A DNA stretch of 64,000 bases from JANXLS01 sp035308565. Lineage in GTDB: Bacteria; Planctomycetota; SZUA-567; H5-PLA8. This document shows positions 17,794 through 26,369 of the stretch, in pieces (within the stretch, counting starts at the first letter, position 1; each line of letters starts with the position of its first letter). Under the pieces are notes generated by a model. It saw nothing but the letters and a program-made list of their open reading frames with translations. It did no database searches and had not been told where the DNA came from. The DNA lies in contig DATGGK010000224.1 in the NCBI GenBank assembly GCA_035308565.1, forward strand, positions 1-64,000, read 5' to 3'. A program made the position numbers and the translations under genes.

Positions 17794-18393
17794 ATGATTT
17801 TCATTCGGAAAGTGATTTGCGCGACTGCGCTTGTTTGTTGTTCAATCTTCGCCGCTCAGCCGGGCGCCGAGAAACCCGTAACGCCCGTCCCCGTTCCAAG
17901 GGAAATGCTGGACGGCGCGAATCTGCTGATTAAAACCGCAGGATGTTCGATTGCGCTTCCCGGCGCGGGGTGGGCGTGGATGACGTACGAGAAGGCGGGG
18001 CGGAATTATCTCTGCCTCAACAGCCGGACGCTGGAGATTTACGGCGTGTCGGTGGGCGAGTTGAAAGGCGACATCCTTGTCGCACACCAGCCTGAATCGC
18101 TGATCGCCAACGAAAAGAAAAAAGTGGAGGGGGCGGGCGGAAAGCTTGAGAGCGATAAATGGGAATTCATCGATGTGCCCGACGTGAAAAAAGCCGCGCG
18201 GGTCACGTTCACCGAAACCGACAAGAGCGGGAAAAAATTGCTGGCGAGCATTTACCTGATCAACACGCGCGAACACACGCTGCTCAATATTCACTGCACG
18301 GGGCCCTACGCCGCCGAGCCGGAGGCGTTTAAGACGATGGTGAAATCGTTGAAGATGATCAAAGACCCGGCAGAGACGAAAGACAAGAAATGA
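17794..18393 (+). CDS. Exported protein of unknown function
   Basis: The 199-residue protein begins at ATG 17794 with AAGGA 8 bases ahead and a signal peptide (IRKVICATALVCCSIFAAQ). The mature part is small and mixed alpha/beta; it contains GCSIALPGAGWAWMTYEK and ends in a charged PAETKDKK tail. I recognise no family with certainty; size and pattern resemble small periplasmic proteins. It stands alone between a divergent and a convergent neighbour. Confidence 0.75.
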   Translation: MIFIRKVICATALVCCSIFAAQPGAEKPVTPVPVPREMLDGANLLIKTAGCSIALPGAGWAWMTYEKAGRNYLCLNSRTLEIYGVSVGELKGDILVAHQPESLIANEKKKVEGAGGKLESDKWEFIDVPDVKKAARVTFTETDKSGKKLLASIYLINTREHTLLNIHCTGPYAAEPEAFKTMVKSLKMIKDPAETKDKK

Positions 18394-18445
18394 CGGTCCG
18401 AGTTATTGTTCCTCCGGAAAGAAGAAATCGAAGCAGCGCCGCCAA

Positions 18446-19624
18446 TTATTTCTTCTCGTCCTTCTTCTCGTCCTTCTTTTCGTCCTTCTTTTCACCCGGC
18501 GCGGGCTGGCCGGAGACGAAATCGGCTTTTTCCTTGCGCTTCTTTTCCGCGTCGTCGGGGAAGAAGAAGTCGATGTCAAGCGCTTTCGTTTTGCCTTCGA
18601 TGATCTGCATCACCAGCGTCTTGGAAAGCGTGGCGCGGAACCACTCGTCTTCCTTCTTTTTCTTTTTGGCTTTATACATCTCGTTGTAAATCTGCTCGTA
18701 CAGCGCGCCTTCCAGCGGGGCGGGGCCGGCTTCGCGGCGGTCTTCAAGAAGCGCGATGGCGTAGCCTTTGCCGTATTCGAAAATCTTGCTGACTTCGCCG
18801 ACTTGCAGATCTCGCGTCGCGTTGGCGAGGACCTTGTTGTAATCGTCCACGCTGATGTAGGGGTCGCCGTTTGAGCCGACGATGAGGCCGCCGCGCTCGC
18901 GCAGGTCGGGATCGTCGGTCTTGGCCTTGGCCACTTCGGCGAAAAGCGCGCCGAATTCGACGATGTCGCGACGGATGTCTTCGAGCATGCCGTAGGCGTT
19001 TTCGCGGACTTTGCGGTTGCCGGTGAGTTTGTCCTCGACGGACAGGTCGATGCGGATCACGCGGATTTTCACGCCGGCTTTGCGCTGGTACTTCTCGATG
19101 TTCTGCTTGTAATACGCCTCGACTTCGGGGCGCTTGGGAAATTCGAGCTGGTTGTCGAATTTGCCGCCGAATTCCTCCAGCATCATCTGTTCGCGAACGA
19201 CCTTGGTCACGTCGGCGACGTTGAAGATGTATTTGTTTTTGCGGAGCATGTCGAGGTGGCCGGCGAGGCGTTTCTGAAACGCTTTATCGTCGATGCTCAT
19301 TTTTTCGATGGCGAAATGCTGCAGCATCAGGCGTTCGCGGACGATGTCGCGCAGCGCGAATTGGAACGCCTTCACGTAGGTCTGGGTCCAGTCGGCGTCG
19401 AGTTCGGGCGTCCAGACGTTCATGGCCATTTTTTCTTTTTTGAAGCCGTAAAGTTTTTCGGCCATGCCCTGCATGCGGTCTTCCACGTCGCGCTTGCTGA
19501 TCGCTTCGGTGTTGACGATGGCGACGCGCTGGTCGTAGATGTCGATCTTGATCGGCTCGCCGGCAGCCGCCGCTGAGAGGACCGCGAGCAATAAAGGAGT
19601 GCAGCAACAAAGATACGGCTTCAT
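18446..19624 (-). CDS. SurA/PrsA-like periplasmic foldase (parvulin-type PPIase), copy 2
   Basis: The 392-residue exported protein has signal peptide MKPYLCCCTPLLLAVLSAAAA, a SurA-type N-terminal helical region (VNTEAISKRDVEDRM) and a parvulin-like domain at about 175-290 (VKIRVIRIDL, FAEVAKAKTDDPDLRERGGLI). It ends in a lysine/aspartate tail with KKDE repeats encoded by a 12-base tandem repeat at 18449-18492. Such chaperones help outer-membrane proteins fold. The start overlaps the stop of the paralogue upstream by 4 bases, so the two are co-translated. PPIase activity itself is not certain. Confidence 0.82.
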   Translation of the reverse strand: MKPYLCCCTPLLLAVLSAAAAGEPIKIDIYDQRVAIVNTEAISKRDVEDRMQGMAEKLYGFKKEKMAMNVWTPELDADWTQTYVKAFQFALRDIVRERLMLQHFAIEKMSIDDKAFQKRLAGHLDMLRKNKYIFNVADVTKVVREQMMLEEFGGKFDNQLEFPKRPEVEAYYKQNIEKYQRKAGVKIRVIRIDLSVEDKLTGNRKVRENAYGMLEDIRRDIVEFGALFAEVAKAKTDDPDLRERGGLIVGSNGDPYISVDDYNKVLANATRDLQVGEVSKIFEYGKGYAIALLEDRREAGPAPLEGALYEQIYNEMYKAKKKKKEDEWFRATLSKTLVMQIIEGKTKALDIDFFFPDDAEKKRKEKADFVSGQPAPGEKKDEKKDEKKDEKK

Positions 19625-20772
19625 GGTCGGCGTCCCTCGGTACGTGAATTCAAATCGGCCTTCTTCGCGTCGTCCGGAAAGAAAAAATCGAGCGGCAACG
19701 GGCGCGAGGTTCCTTCCACTACTTGCAGCACAAGCGCTTTTGCCAATTCGGCGCGGAACCATTCGTCTTCCATTTTCGCACGCTTGGCCGCGGCGGCTTC
19801 ATTGTACACCGCATCGTAAACTTTTCCTTCCAGCGGTGCTGTGGCAGTGCCGCGGCGGGATTCGACCATTGCGATGGCGTAGCCTTCGCCGAATTCAAAC
19901 GGCGCCTTGCAAACTTCACCCTCTTTTAAATCGCGCGTCGCTTCGGCAAGCGGCTTATAGGATTCTGGAACAATGAAACCATTGTCGTTCGGCCCCTTCA
20001 ACAGGCCATCGTTTGCGCGCAGATCGGCATCATCGTTGCGCGTGCGCGCGGCGTCGATGAATGAGATCGCGCCGCTGGTGATGTCACTGAGCAGAGTTTC
20101 AGCTATTTCGTACGGATTTTCGCGCGCTGTACGCTTGCCGGTCACTTTATCTTCGATCGATAGATTGATTTTGATTATGCGGATTTTTACGGCGGCTTTG
20201 AGCGGATAGCGCTCGATATGCGCACGGTAAAACGCTTCGACTTCGCGGCGTTTGGGCGCGTCGAGGAGGCTGTCGAATTTGACGGCGCGAAAAACTTCGA
20301 GCATCATGATTTCGCGCAGGCGGCGCGTGTCTTTGTCGGGATCGAAGGGGATTCTTTGTTCGCGCAGGCGCTGTTTGAAATCGGCGAGGCGCTTTTGAAA
20401 CGCTTGCTCGTCGATGCTCATTTTTTCGAGCTTAAAATGCTGGAGCATCAATCGTTCGCGCACGACGATGCGCAGCGCTTCGCGGAATGCGTCGAGATAG
20501 AGGCGAGTAAGTTCGGCGTCGGTGGCGGGGTCGAGCGTGTCGCGAAGGTGGAAAATGCGGCGCTTTGATTCGATCTCCTCGGCAATGCCGTTCATGCGCG
20601 CTTCGACATCGCGTTTGCTGATGGCTTCGGCGTTGACCTGCGCGACGGTTTGATTTTCGACGTGTGAAACTCCGTCGCCGGAGAAGGCGATCACCGGCCA
20701 GAGCGCCAGGCTTGCGAGCGCAGAAAATTGAACAGCGCGGATCAGCATCGTCAACTTGAACAAAAGTGTCAT
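19621..20772 (-). CDS. SurA/PrsA-like periplasmic foldase (parvulin-type PPIase), copy 1
   Basis: A 383-residue paralogue of the next gene: QVNAEAISKRDVEARMNGIAE, VVRERLMLQHFKLEKMSID, YPLKAAVKIRIIKINLSIED and DDADLRANDGLL align block by block. A signal peptide ends near FSG; the start may be ATG 20772 or ATG 20748. It lacks the KKDE tail of its partner. Tandem duplication followed by divergence is clear from sequence; specialised clients or hetero-oligomers are a guess. Confidence 0.82.
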   Translation of the reverse strand: MTLLFKLTMLIRAVQFSALASLALWPVIAFSGDGVSHVENQTVAQVNAEAISKRDVEARMNGIAEEIESKRRIFHLRDTLDPATDAELTRLYLDAFREALRIVVRERLMLQHFKLEKMSIDEQAFQKRLADFKQRLREQRIPFDPDKDTRRLREIMMLEVFRAVKFDSLLDAPKRREVEAFYRAHIERYPLKAAVKIRIIKINLSIEDKVTGKRTARENPYEIAETLLSDITSGAISFIDAARTRNDDADLRANDGLLKGPNDNGFIVPESYKPLAEATRDLKEGEVCKAPFEFGEGYAIAMVESRRGTATAPLEGKVYDAVYNEAAAAKRAKMEDEWFRAELAKALVLQVVEGTSRPLPLDFFFPDDAKKADLNSRTEGRRP

Positions 20773-20892
20773 AGAGACGCAGGGGAGGGCGGGGGCCTTC
20801 AGGGAAATCAGGGCGGCGGCCTCATGCTTTTCACTGTACCGCTGGCGTCCCGCCGGGCGGAATCTCGCTGGCGAGATGCCGGAGGTACAAGG

Positions 20893-22161
20893 CTACCTCT
20901 TTCGCAATACGGCCGCGAAGAAGCCGTCAGTCCCGTGTCGATATGGGAGCAATTTCAAAAATCGTCCGCAGGGAGATGCGATCAGATCGGCGCGCGCTCT
21001 CGAGAGAATCTCCTTGATTGGAACGCATTCGCAACCGCCGTCGCTCAGCACGCGCTCCACGACGCCTTCGTTCTCCGCGCGAAAGATGCTGCATGTCGCA
21101 TAGATCACGCGGCCATTTTTAGCGCAGAGTTCGAGCGCGCGGCGCGCCAGCGATTCCTGAATGCGCGGCAATTCCTCGAGCGCCCCATCGCCGCGCCAGC
21201 GCGCCTCCGGGTTGCGGCGCAGCGCGCCGGAGCCGCCGCAGGGCGCGTCCACGAGCACGCGCTGAAATTTTCCGCTGCGCGCCAGGATTTCTGGCGGCCA
21301 TGTGTCCGTCTCCGTGCGCAGCGCGCGAATGTTGTGCGCGCTTGCGCGGCGGGCGCGGCGGCGCAATTCGCGCAAGCGCGACTCGGAAATGTCCAGGGCC
21401 GGCAGCGTTCCGGTCCCGCCCATTAATGCGCTGAGCGCCAGCGATTTTCCGCCGGAACCGGCGCAGGCGTCCAGCACGCTCGACCCGCGCGCCGGCGCGG
21501 CCAGTTCGGCGATCAACTGGCTGCCTTCGTCCTGCGCTTCGAAGAGGCCGGATGCGAATGCGTTCGTCGCGAAGAGACGCGCGGGATTTTCGACGACGAC
21601 GCCAGTCGGGGAAAATTGCGTCTCGCGCGCGGCAATGCCCTCCGCTGCAAGTGCCGCGATCAATTCGTCGCGCGAATTTTTCAAGGTGTTCGCGCGAAGC
21701 GTCGCCGGCGCGCGCAAATTGAGCGCCGCGGCTAGTTCGCGCGCTTCCGCGCTGTACTCCGCGAGCAACCGTGCCGCGAAGCTGTCCGTCAGCGAATGCG
21801 TCACAGCAAATCGCCTCACGGGATCTGCGATTTGCGCGATGCGTTCATCGGCGCGCGCGGCGGCGTCCCAATCCACTTCGCGTGCAAACTCCTGCGCCGC
21901 GTGCGCATCGATTTTTCCCGCGTGCAGCAGGGCGGCGGCAAGGAGCGCGCGCGCAGAAGGTTCGCTAGCTTCGTTCTGGAGTGCGAAATCGAAGCGGCGA
22001 TAGAAGGCGATCATGTCGTGCAGGGTTTCGACGATCTCGCGCTTTTGCGCATCGTCGAGATGTTCGCGTTTAAACGCAACGGCGATGGCGGTAGTTGAAA
22101 AGCCCCAGCCGTCGCTCACGCGGCGCCACAGTTCGAGGATAATTTCGTGTTCGCGATTCAT
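20893..22161 (-). CDS. rsmB: 16S rRNA m5C967 methyltransferase, RsmB-like
   Basis: The 422-residue RNA m5C methyltransferase (NOL1/NOP2/Sun family) has a NusB-like helical N-terminal part (1-about 130), SAM motif I DACAGSGGKS (about 231), motif IV VDAPCGGSGALRRNP with the release cysteine (about 307) and the catalytic TCS (about 357). Start ATG 22161 is chosen because the protein aligns from MNREHEIILEL. It methylates C5 of a cytosine in rRNA; RsmB rather than RsmF is favoured by the N-terminal extension. It is followed by a 120-base gap with a palindromic stretch near 20845-20890. Confidence 0.88.
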   Translation of the reverse strand: MNREHEIILELWRRVSDGWGFSTTAIAVAFKREHLDDAQKREIVETLHDMIAFYRRFDFALQNEASEPSARALLAAALLHAGKIDAHAAQEFAREVDWDAAARADERIAQIADPVRRFAVTHSLTDSFAARLLAEYSAEARELAAALNLRAPATLRANTLKNSRDELIAALAAEGIAARETQFSPTGVVVENPARLFATNAFASGLFEAQDEGSQLIAELAAPARGSSVLDACAGSGGKSLALSALMGGTGTLPALDISESRLRELRRRARRASAHNIRALRTETDTWPPEILARSGKFQRVLVDAPCGGSGALRRNPEARWRGDGALEELPRIQESLARRALELCAKNGRVIYATCSIFRAENEGVVERVLSDGGCECVPIKEILSRARADLIASPCGRFLKLLPYRHGTDGFFAAVLRKR

Positions 22162-22248
22162 GCGGCTACCTGGAGTGAACGGCGGGTTCTTGCTTCGCAA
22201 GACGAACGTGCAATCGGGACGCCTGCACCACGGGGACTTCGCTTCCCC

Positions 22249-23571
22249 CTACTTTAGATGCGTTGTCTTGATGTACTCAAGCGCCGCGGATTTGTCGGTG
22301 AGGGCCTGCTCGAGCTGGCGGTCTTCCACATCCTTTAAAATTTCGGCAAACTGCGGTCCCGGTTTCAGGCCGAGCGCGATGAGATCGTGGCCGGTAATCA
22401 GCGGTTCCGGGCGCAGTGTCTCTGGTGTTTCGCGCGCCAGCTCATTCACGCAAAAATTGTACGCGCCCAAATCGCCGTGGCTGGCAAGGCAATCGAGTTT
22501 GTGCAGGGCGAGGTGCTCGTCGAAATAAGCTTGCCGCAAAAAACGTTTGAGCGTTGCGGGACGCATTTTTTTCACATCTTTGAAGGCCATGTGCCCGCGC
22601 ACCAACGCCGAGACGCGTTCGATTTGTTCGCGTGAATATTTGAGATGCTCCATGATTTTTTCGGCCATGCCCGCGCCCACTTTTTCGTGCTCGTTGAAGC
22701 GGATGCGGTCGGCCATTTCGATTGTTGCCGGTTTGCCGACGTCATGCAACAGCGCGCCCAGCGCCACAGTCAGCGGTGAGTTGCACAATTGCCCCAGCAG
22801 CATCAGCGTATGTTCCCATACGTCGCCTTCCGGATGAAATTGCGCGGGCTGCGGCACGCCTTGCAGCGCGTCAATGTCCGGCAGCACGTAACGCAGCAGG
22901 CGGCACTTTTTCAGCAGCTCGAAGGCCAGGCGCGGATTGGGGCCGGTGAGCATCAGGTTCAATTCGTCGCGAATGCGTTCGGCGCTCACGGTCATCACGT
23001 TCGCCGCGCAGTCTTTGATTGCGCCGAGCGTGTGGCCGTCGATTTCAAAATCCAATCTCGCCGCAAAGCGCACTGCACGCAACATGCGCAGATGGTCTTC
23101 GGCGAAGCGGAGTTTCGGATCGCCAATCGCGCGGATGAGTTTCCTATCGAGGTCCTCGCGCCCGCCGACATAATCGAGCAGTTCGTCTTTGAGCGGATCG
23201 AAGAGCAGGCCATTAATGGTGAAGTCGCGCCGCTTCACGTCTTCGACTTCGTTGGTATATGTGACGGTATCGGGATGGCGCCCGTCAGTGTACGCGCCGT
23301 CGCCGCGAAAGGTTGCGACCTCGACGCAGAGCGGATCGTCGCCCGGCGAGAGTACGCGCACGACGCCAAACGCCGCGCCGACGGGAACCGTGCGGCCGAA
23401 GAGTTTCATCACGTCGCTGGGGCGCGCCGACGTGGCCACGTCGAAATCGTTCGGCTCGGCCCCGCGCAGCATGTCGCGCACGCAGCCGCCGGCAAAGAGC
23501 GCGCGGTGGCCGGCGCCGACGAGCATGCGCACGATTCCGGTGGCGAAATTTTTGAGCGGTGAGTCGTCCAT
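22249..23571 (-). CDS. CCA-adding enzyme / poly(A) polymerase family nucleotidyltransferase with HD domain
   Basis: The 440-residue class II nucleotidyltransferase has ALFAGGCVRDMLRG and NDFDVATSA (catalytic Asp pair), the RRDFTINGLLFDP loop, EDHLRMLRAVRFAARL, and a central HD-type segment (EGDVWEHTL, LGALLHDVGKPAT). It adds or repairs the 3-prime CCA of tRNA, and HD-containing forms can also hydrolyse phosphates. ATG 23571 is chosen, with ATG 23598 possible. The stop is about 87 bases before rsmB, so both RNA-processing genes may be co-transcribed. Confidence 0.9.
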   Translation of the reverse strand: MDDSPLKNFATGIVRMLVGAGHRALFAGGCVRDMLRGAEPNDFDVATSARPSDVMKLFGRTVPVGAAFGVVRVLSPGDDPLCVEVATFRGDGAYTDGRHPDTVTYTNEVEDVKRRDFTINGLLFDPLKDELLDYVGGREDLDRKLIRAIGDPKLRFAEDHLRMLRAVRFAARLDFEIDGHTLGAIKDCAANVMTVSAERIRDELNLMLTGPNPRLAFELLKKCRLLRYVLPDIDALQGVPQPAQFHPEGDVWEHTLMLLGQLCNSPLTVALGALLHDVGKPATIEMADRIRFNEHEKVGAGMAEKIMEHLKYSREQIERVSALVRGHMAFKDVKKMRPATLKRFLRQAYFDEHLALHKLDCLASHGDLGAYNFCVNELARETPETLRPEPLITGHDLIALGLKPGPQFAEILKDVEDRQLEQALTDKSAALEYIKTTHLK

Positions 23572-23639
23572 TCTTTTAAGCCGCGCACCAACGCGCATAT
23601 TTTTAACATAAAAGGAGCGATGGCACAAAGGACACGGCC

Positions 23640-23663
23640 GTTCGTAGTCCCGCCTTTAGGCGG
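23640..23663. repeat. Single arm of the GTTCGTAGTCCCGCC inverted repeat
   Basis: Bases beginning GTTCGTAGTCCCGCCTTTAG match one arm of the complete inverted pair at 39859-39933. A GTGGCCCACCC motif like that of the element at 58212 follows at once, so two repeat families abut here. Confidence 0.6.
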
Positions 23664-23715
23664 AAGGGTGGCCCACCCGGACGCGCCCGTCCGCGTAGAG
23701 AAGCGAATCGTGTGA

Positions 23716-24405
23716 CTACTCGATAAACTCCCGCACCATATACGCCGCAATCCCAAACGCCACCGCCGCGTTTAGCGACGTCTTCGCTCCCCGCATCGGC
23801 AGATGGCAAACCTGCTGCGCGCACGCCAGCGCCTCCGCTGACACGCCCGACACTTCGTTCCCCACCAACATGCACAGCGGCGCGCGAATCATTTCGCGCG
23901 CCAGCGCATCGCGCAGCGGGATACTCGTCTCCGTCTTCTCCAGCGCCAGAATCGTCACGCCGCTGGCCGCAAGAGCCGGCAGAACGTCCAGCGCGCCCGC
24001 GGCGTGTTCCCACTCGACGACATCTTCGGCGCCCAAACTCGTCTTCGCGATTTCCTTGCGCGGAGGGCAGCCCGTGATCCCGCACAAATACAGCTTCCCG
24101 AATCCAGCGCCATCGGCGCTGCGAAACATCGATCCGACGTTCCACAAACTGCGGATGTCCTCCAACAGCGCCGAAAAGCGCGCGGTATGCGTAGGGCGCG
24201 TCTCGGGGACGCGCTCTACTCGCGAAGACCGATCCAGCCGCGCCGCGTGCAAGCGTTCCTGCTGCCGCTCGACCTCTTTAAGCACCGCCAGCGACCGAAA
24301 CGTGATCACCTGCCCACACTGAGGGCACGGCCCGTTCTTGCCTTCGCGCTCGCCGCCGATTTCGAAGACCAGCTTGCATTTCGGATTGGGGCAGCGCGTC
24401 AGCAT
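23716..24405 (-). CDS. TrmH/SpoU-family RNA 2-prime-O-methyltransferase with N-terminal zinc ribbon
   Basis: The 229-residue protein begins with a zinc finger (CPNPKC ... CPQCGQVITF, 5-35). A SPOUT domain follows with motif 1 LEDIRSLWNVGSMFRSADG, motif 2 LVGNEVSGVS and motif 3 HLPMRGAKTSLNAAVAFGIA. It methylates ribose in tRNA or rRNA. The fused zinc ribbon is uncommon and could aid substrate binding. It is divergently transcribed from the ABC-2 permease gene across a region holding a 20-base inverted repeat. Confidence 0.9.
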   Translation of the reverse strand: MLTRCPNPKCKLVFEIGGEREGKNGPCPQCGQVITFRSLAVLKEVERQQERLHAARLDRSSRVERVPETRPTHTARFSALLEDIRSLWNVGSMFRSADGAGFGKLYLCGITGCPPRKEIAKTSLGAEDVVEWEHAAGALDVLPALAASGVTILALEKTETSIPLRDALAREMIRAPLCMLVGNEVSGVSAEALACAQQVCHLPMRGAKTSLNAAVAFGIAAYMVREFIE

Positions 24406-24423
24406 GGCTTAAAGATAGTCGAA

Positions 24424-24501
24424 AGTCGAAAGTCGAAGAAGTCGAAAGTCAATATAGTGAATTGCTACGCGCGGCCAAAGGGACTTCTTCGACTTTCGAC
24501 T
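24424..24501. repeat. Inverted AGTCGAA-heptamer element
   Basis: The left arm AGTCGAAAGTCGAAGAAGTC (24424-24443) is repeated exactly in inverted form at 24482-24501. Each arm is built of AGTCGAA units. It lies in the divergent region between the TrmH-type and ABC-2 genes and could affect both promoters. Confidence 0.75.
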
Positions 24502-24537
24502 AGGCCGTCATTTGCGGCCGCGCGTATAATAATCGGT

Positions 24538-25518
24538 ATGTTGAAAAGTCTGCGCCGCATCTGGGCCGTCGGCATCCTAACCGCCTCTGAAGGCTTGCGC
24601 CAGCCGGCGTTCTTCATTCTCTTTCTCGCCGCCGCCGCGCTGACTGCTTTCTCGCCGCGCTTCGCCCCGTTTTCGCTCAACGAAAGCGCCAAGATGGTCG
24701 TGGACTTGGGCCTTTCCACCACTGTCGCATTCTCTTCGCTGCTCGCGCTGCTGACGGCGAGCACCACTGTCAGCGACGAAATCGAAGGCCGCACGGCTCT
24801 CACGATGCTCGCCAAACCGTTGCGCCGCGAAGAATTCATTCTCGGAAAATTCATCGGCGTCACAGTTGTCGCATCCGCTTTCTGCGCGCTGCTCACGCCT
24901 GTCTTGATGGCGGCGGTGCGCAGCCAGCGCTACGACGAATACTTCGACCCGCGTTTTGCCAACGGCGTGAAACTCGCGCTGATCATTTTTCTGGTGCTCG
25001 CCGTCGCGAGTCTGCTGGCCAAATTGAAATTCGCGAGCGCGCCCGGCGTCGTCGGCTCGTTTTGGATTGCCTACCCGCTCGCTTCACTTTTTATGCTAGT
25101 GTACCTGCTGCCGGGCACAGCCCTGTGGGATTACCGTCTGGTGCTGGGCATTTTTTTCTCTGTGCTGCACGGCTGCGTGATCGCCGCCTTCGCCGTCGCG
25201 TTGGCCACGCGCCTCACGCTTGTCCAAGCTTCCATCGGCACCGCGGCATTTTTTCTCGTCGGTCACGCATCCAGCGCCGTGCTTGTTCCGTTCTACGACA
25301 AGCAACAGCACCTCAGCGTACTCGGCATGATCCTTCGCGCCATCCTGCCGGATCTCGACCAATTCAACATCACCGACGCGCTCGCGACCGCCTACATCGA
25401 AAAGCCCACCCCGATCCCGCTGGACATCGCCGCTGGTTCAGCGCTGTACGCAGCGCTCTATGCCGGCGCGCTGCTCGCACTCGCAGCGGCGCTCTTCGCC
25501 AATCGGGAATTGTCCTAG
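24538..25518 (+). CDS. ABC-2-type transporter permease
   Basis: The 326-residue integral membrane protein has six or more hydrophobic segments and the ABC2_membrane pattern TVSDEIEGRTALTMLAKPL followed by RREEFILGKFIG, typical of the permease half of drug, Na+ or gliding-type exporters. Start ATG 24538 follows the inverted heptamer element. No partner ATPase gene is adjacent, which is unusual, so it must pair in trans or be an orphan. Confidence 0.85.
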   Translation: MLKSLRRIWAVGILTASEGLRQPAFFILFLAAAALTAFSPRFAPFSLNESAKMVVDLGLSTTVAFSSLLALLTASTTVSDEIEGRTALTMLAKPLRREEFILGKFIGVTVVASAFCALLTPVLMAAVRSQRYDEYFDPRFANGVKLALIIFLVLAVASLLAKLKFASAPGVVGSFWIAYPLASLFMLVYLLPGTALWDYRLVLGIFFSVLHGCVIAAFAVALATRLTLVQASIGTAAFFLVGHASSAVLVPFYDKQQHLSVLGMILRAILPDLDQFNITDALATAYIEKPTPIPLDIAAGSALYAALYAGALLALAAALFANRELS

Positions 25519-25553
25519 ACCGACCTATAGGCCCCATTCTACTTTTTAGAAAA

Positions 25554-25856
25554 TCACGCCTTGAAATCATAAACCTGCACGCGCTGCCAATGCATTTTGT
25601 TCTCCGCAATAAACTCCAAATGCAGCGCGTGCTTTTGATACACGTCGTGAGCCGCGTCGTCGGCCAGCACCACCGTCAGTCCGACGTGGTACGAATTGTC
25701 CACCACGTCGCGCGGCGTCATCGCCGGCGGCCCCGCCCACAATTCCTTCACCGTCGGAATCGCCTTGAGGTACTTGTAACAATCGGCGACGAGCTTCGTT
25801 TTTGCCTCGTCGCTAGTACCCGCTTTTAGCCAGAAATAAACCGTGTGAATGAACAT
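25554..25856 (-). CDS. Dabb (stress-responsive A/B barrel) domain protein
   Basis: The 100-residue protein MFIHTVYFWLKAGTSDEAK has the Dabb/ferredoxin-like pattern (HTVYFWL, LWAGPPA, SYHVGLTVVLADDAAHDVYQ, HLEFI). Dabb proteins form dimeric barrels; functions range from stress proteins to small-molecule enzymes. Its 5-prime end overlaps the tail of the decayed toxin gene. Role unknown. Confidence 0.85.
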   Translation of the reverse strand: MFIHTVYFWLKAGTSDEAKTKLVADCYKYLKAIPTVKELWAGPPAMTPRDVVDNSYHVGLTVVLADDAAHDVYQKHALHLEFIAENKMHWQRVQVYDFKA

Positions 25857-26131
25857 AATCTTGAAGCTCCTTGCCTGAATCCGTCCAGCAGCTTTTCGTA
25901 ATCGGCGTGGGAGCCGATCCATGACCAAGTGATCGTATCGTCCTTCTTTAGTTTTCCGACCGCCCGCTAACCCAACGCCACGCGTACCGAATACATCGAC
26001 TCCTTAACGTTCACTTTTTTGAAATGGAGACTGGGATGGCGTGGATTTATTCGCCACCACGCGTAATGCTTCACTTCGTCCGGAAGCGCGGCGAAATGCT
26101 TGCGAAAATCGTCGGTGATTTGCGATTTCAC
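25826..26131 (-). pseudogene. RelE/ParE-superfamily toxin, disrupted by an in-frame TAG
   Basis: Reading from GTG 26131 (a GTGA overlap with the antitoxin stop) gives VKSQITDDFRKHFAALPDE, then RHPSLHFKKVNVKESMYSVR and VALG. A TAG follows at 25967-25969 where the family has tyrosine. The same frame continues RAVGKLKKDDTITWSWIGSH then ADYEKLLDGF, the conserved C-terminus, and ends at TAA 25826. Residues between EVK and HPSLHF also look shortened. This is therefore a toxin killed by a nonsense change, its end overlapped by the Dabb gene. Confidence 0.78.
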
Positions 26132-26346
26132 AATTCGTCAAATCCAATTGCGCTCACCCGCCCTTTCGCGATGTCCTTGTCGATCTTCGCGGACATCCGC
26201 GCCAGCTTGCGCTTGGATTTCGAAAACGCTTCGTCCCACCGGCGTTCGTCTTCCAATTCATCCAAAATTAACGTGGCAATGCCGCTTTGTTTCGACACGG
26301 GCAGCGTCTTGACTTGTTTCAGTGCGCGTTCAAGCAACTGAGTCAT
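26128..26346 (-). CDS. Small antitoxin-like protein of a type II TA pair
   Basis: The 72-residue charged helical protein (MTQLLERALKQVKTLPVSKQ, then ELEDERRWDEAFSKS) starts at ATG 26346 with GGAG 8 bases ahead. Its stop overlaps the toxin GTG in the usual antitoxin-first order. Size, composition and pairing with a RelE/ParE-like gene identify it. It may persist because the toxin is dead, or neutralise other toxins. Confidence 0.72.
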   Translation of the reverse strand: MTQLLERALKQVKTLPVSKQSGIATLILDELEDERRWDEAFSKSKRKLARMSAKIDKDIAKGRVSAIGFDEL

Positions 26347-26369
26347 ATTTCCACTCCTTCGAACCGGAC

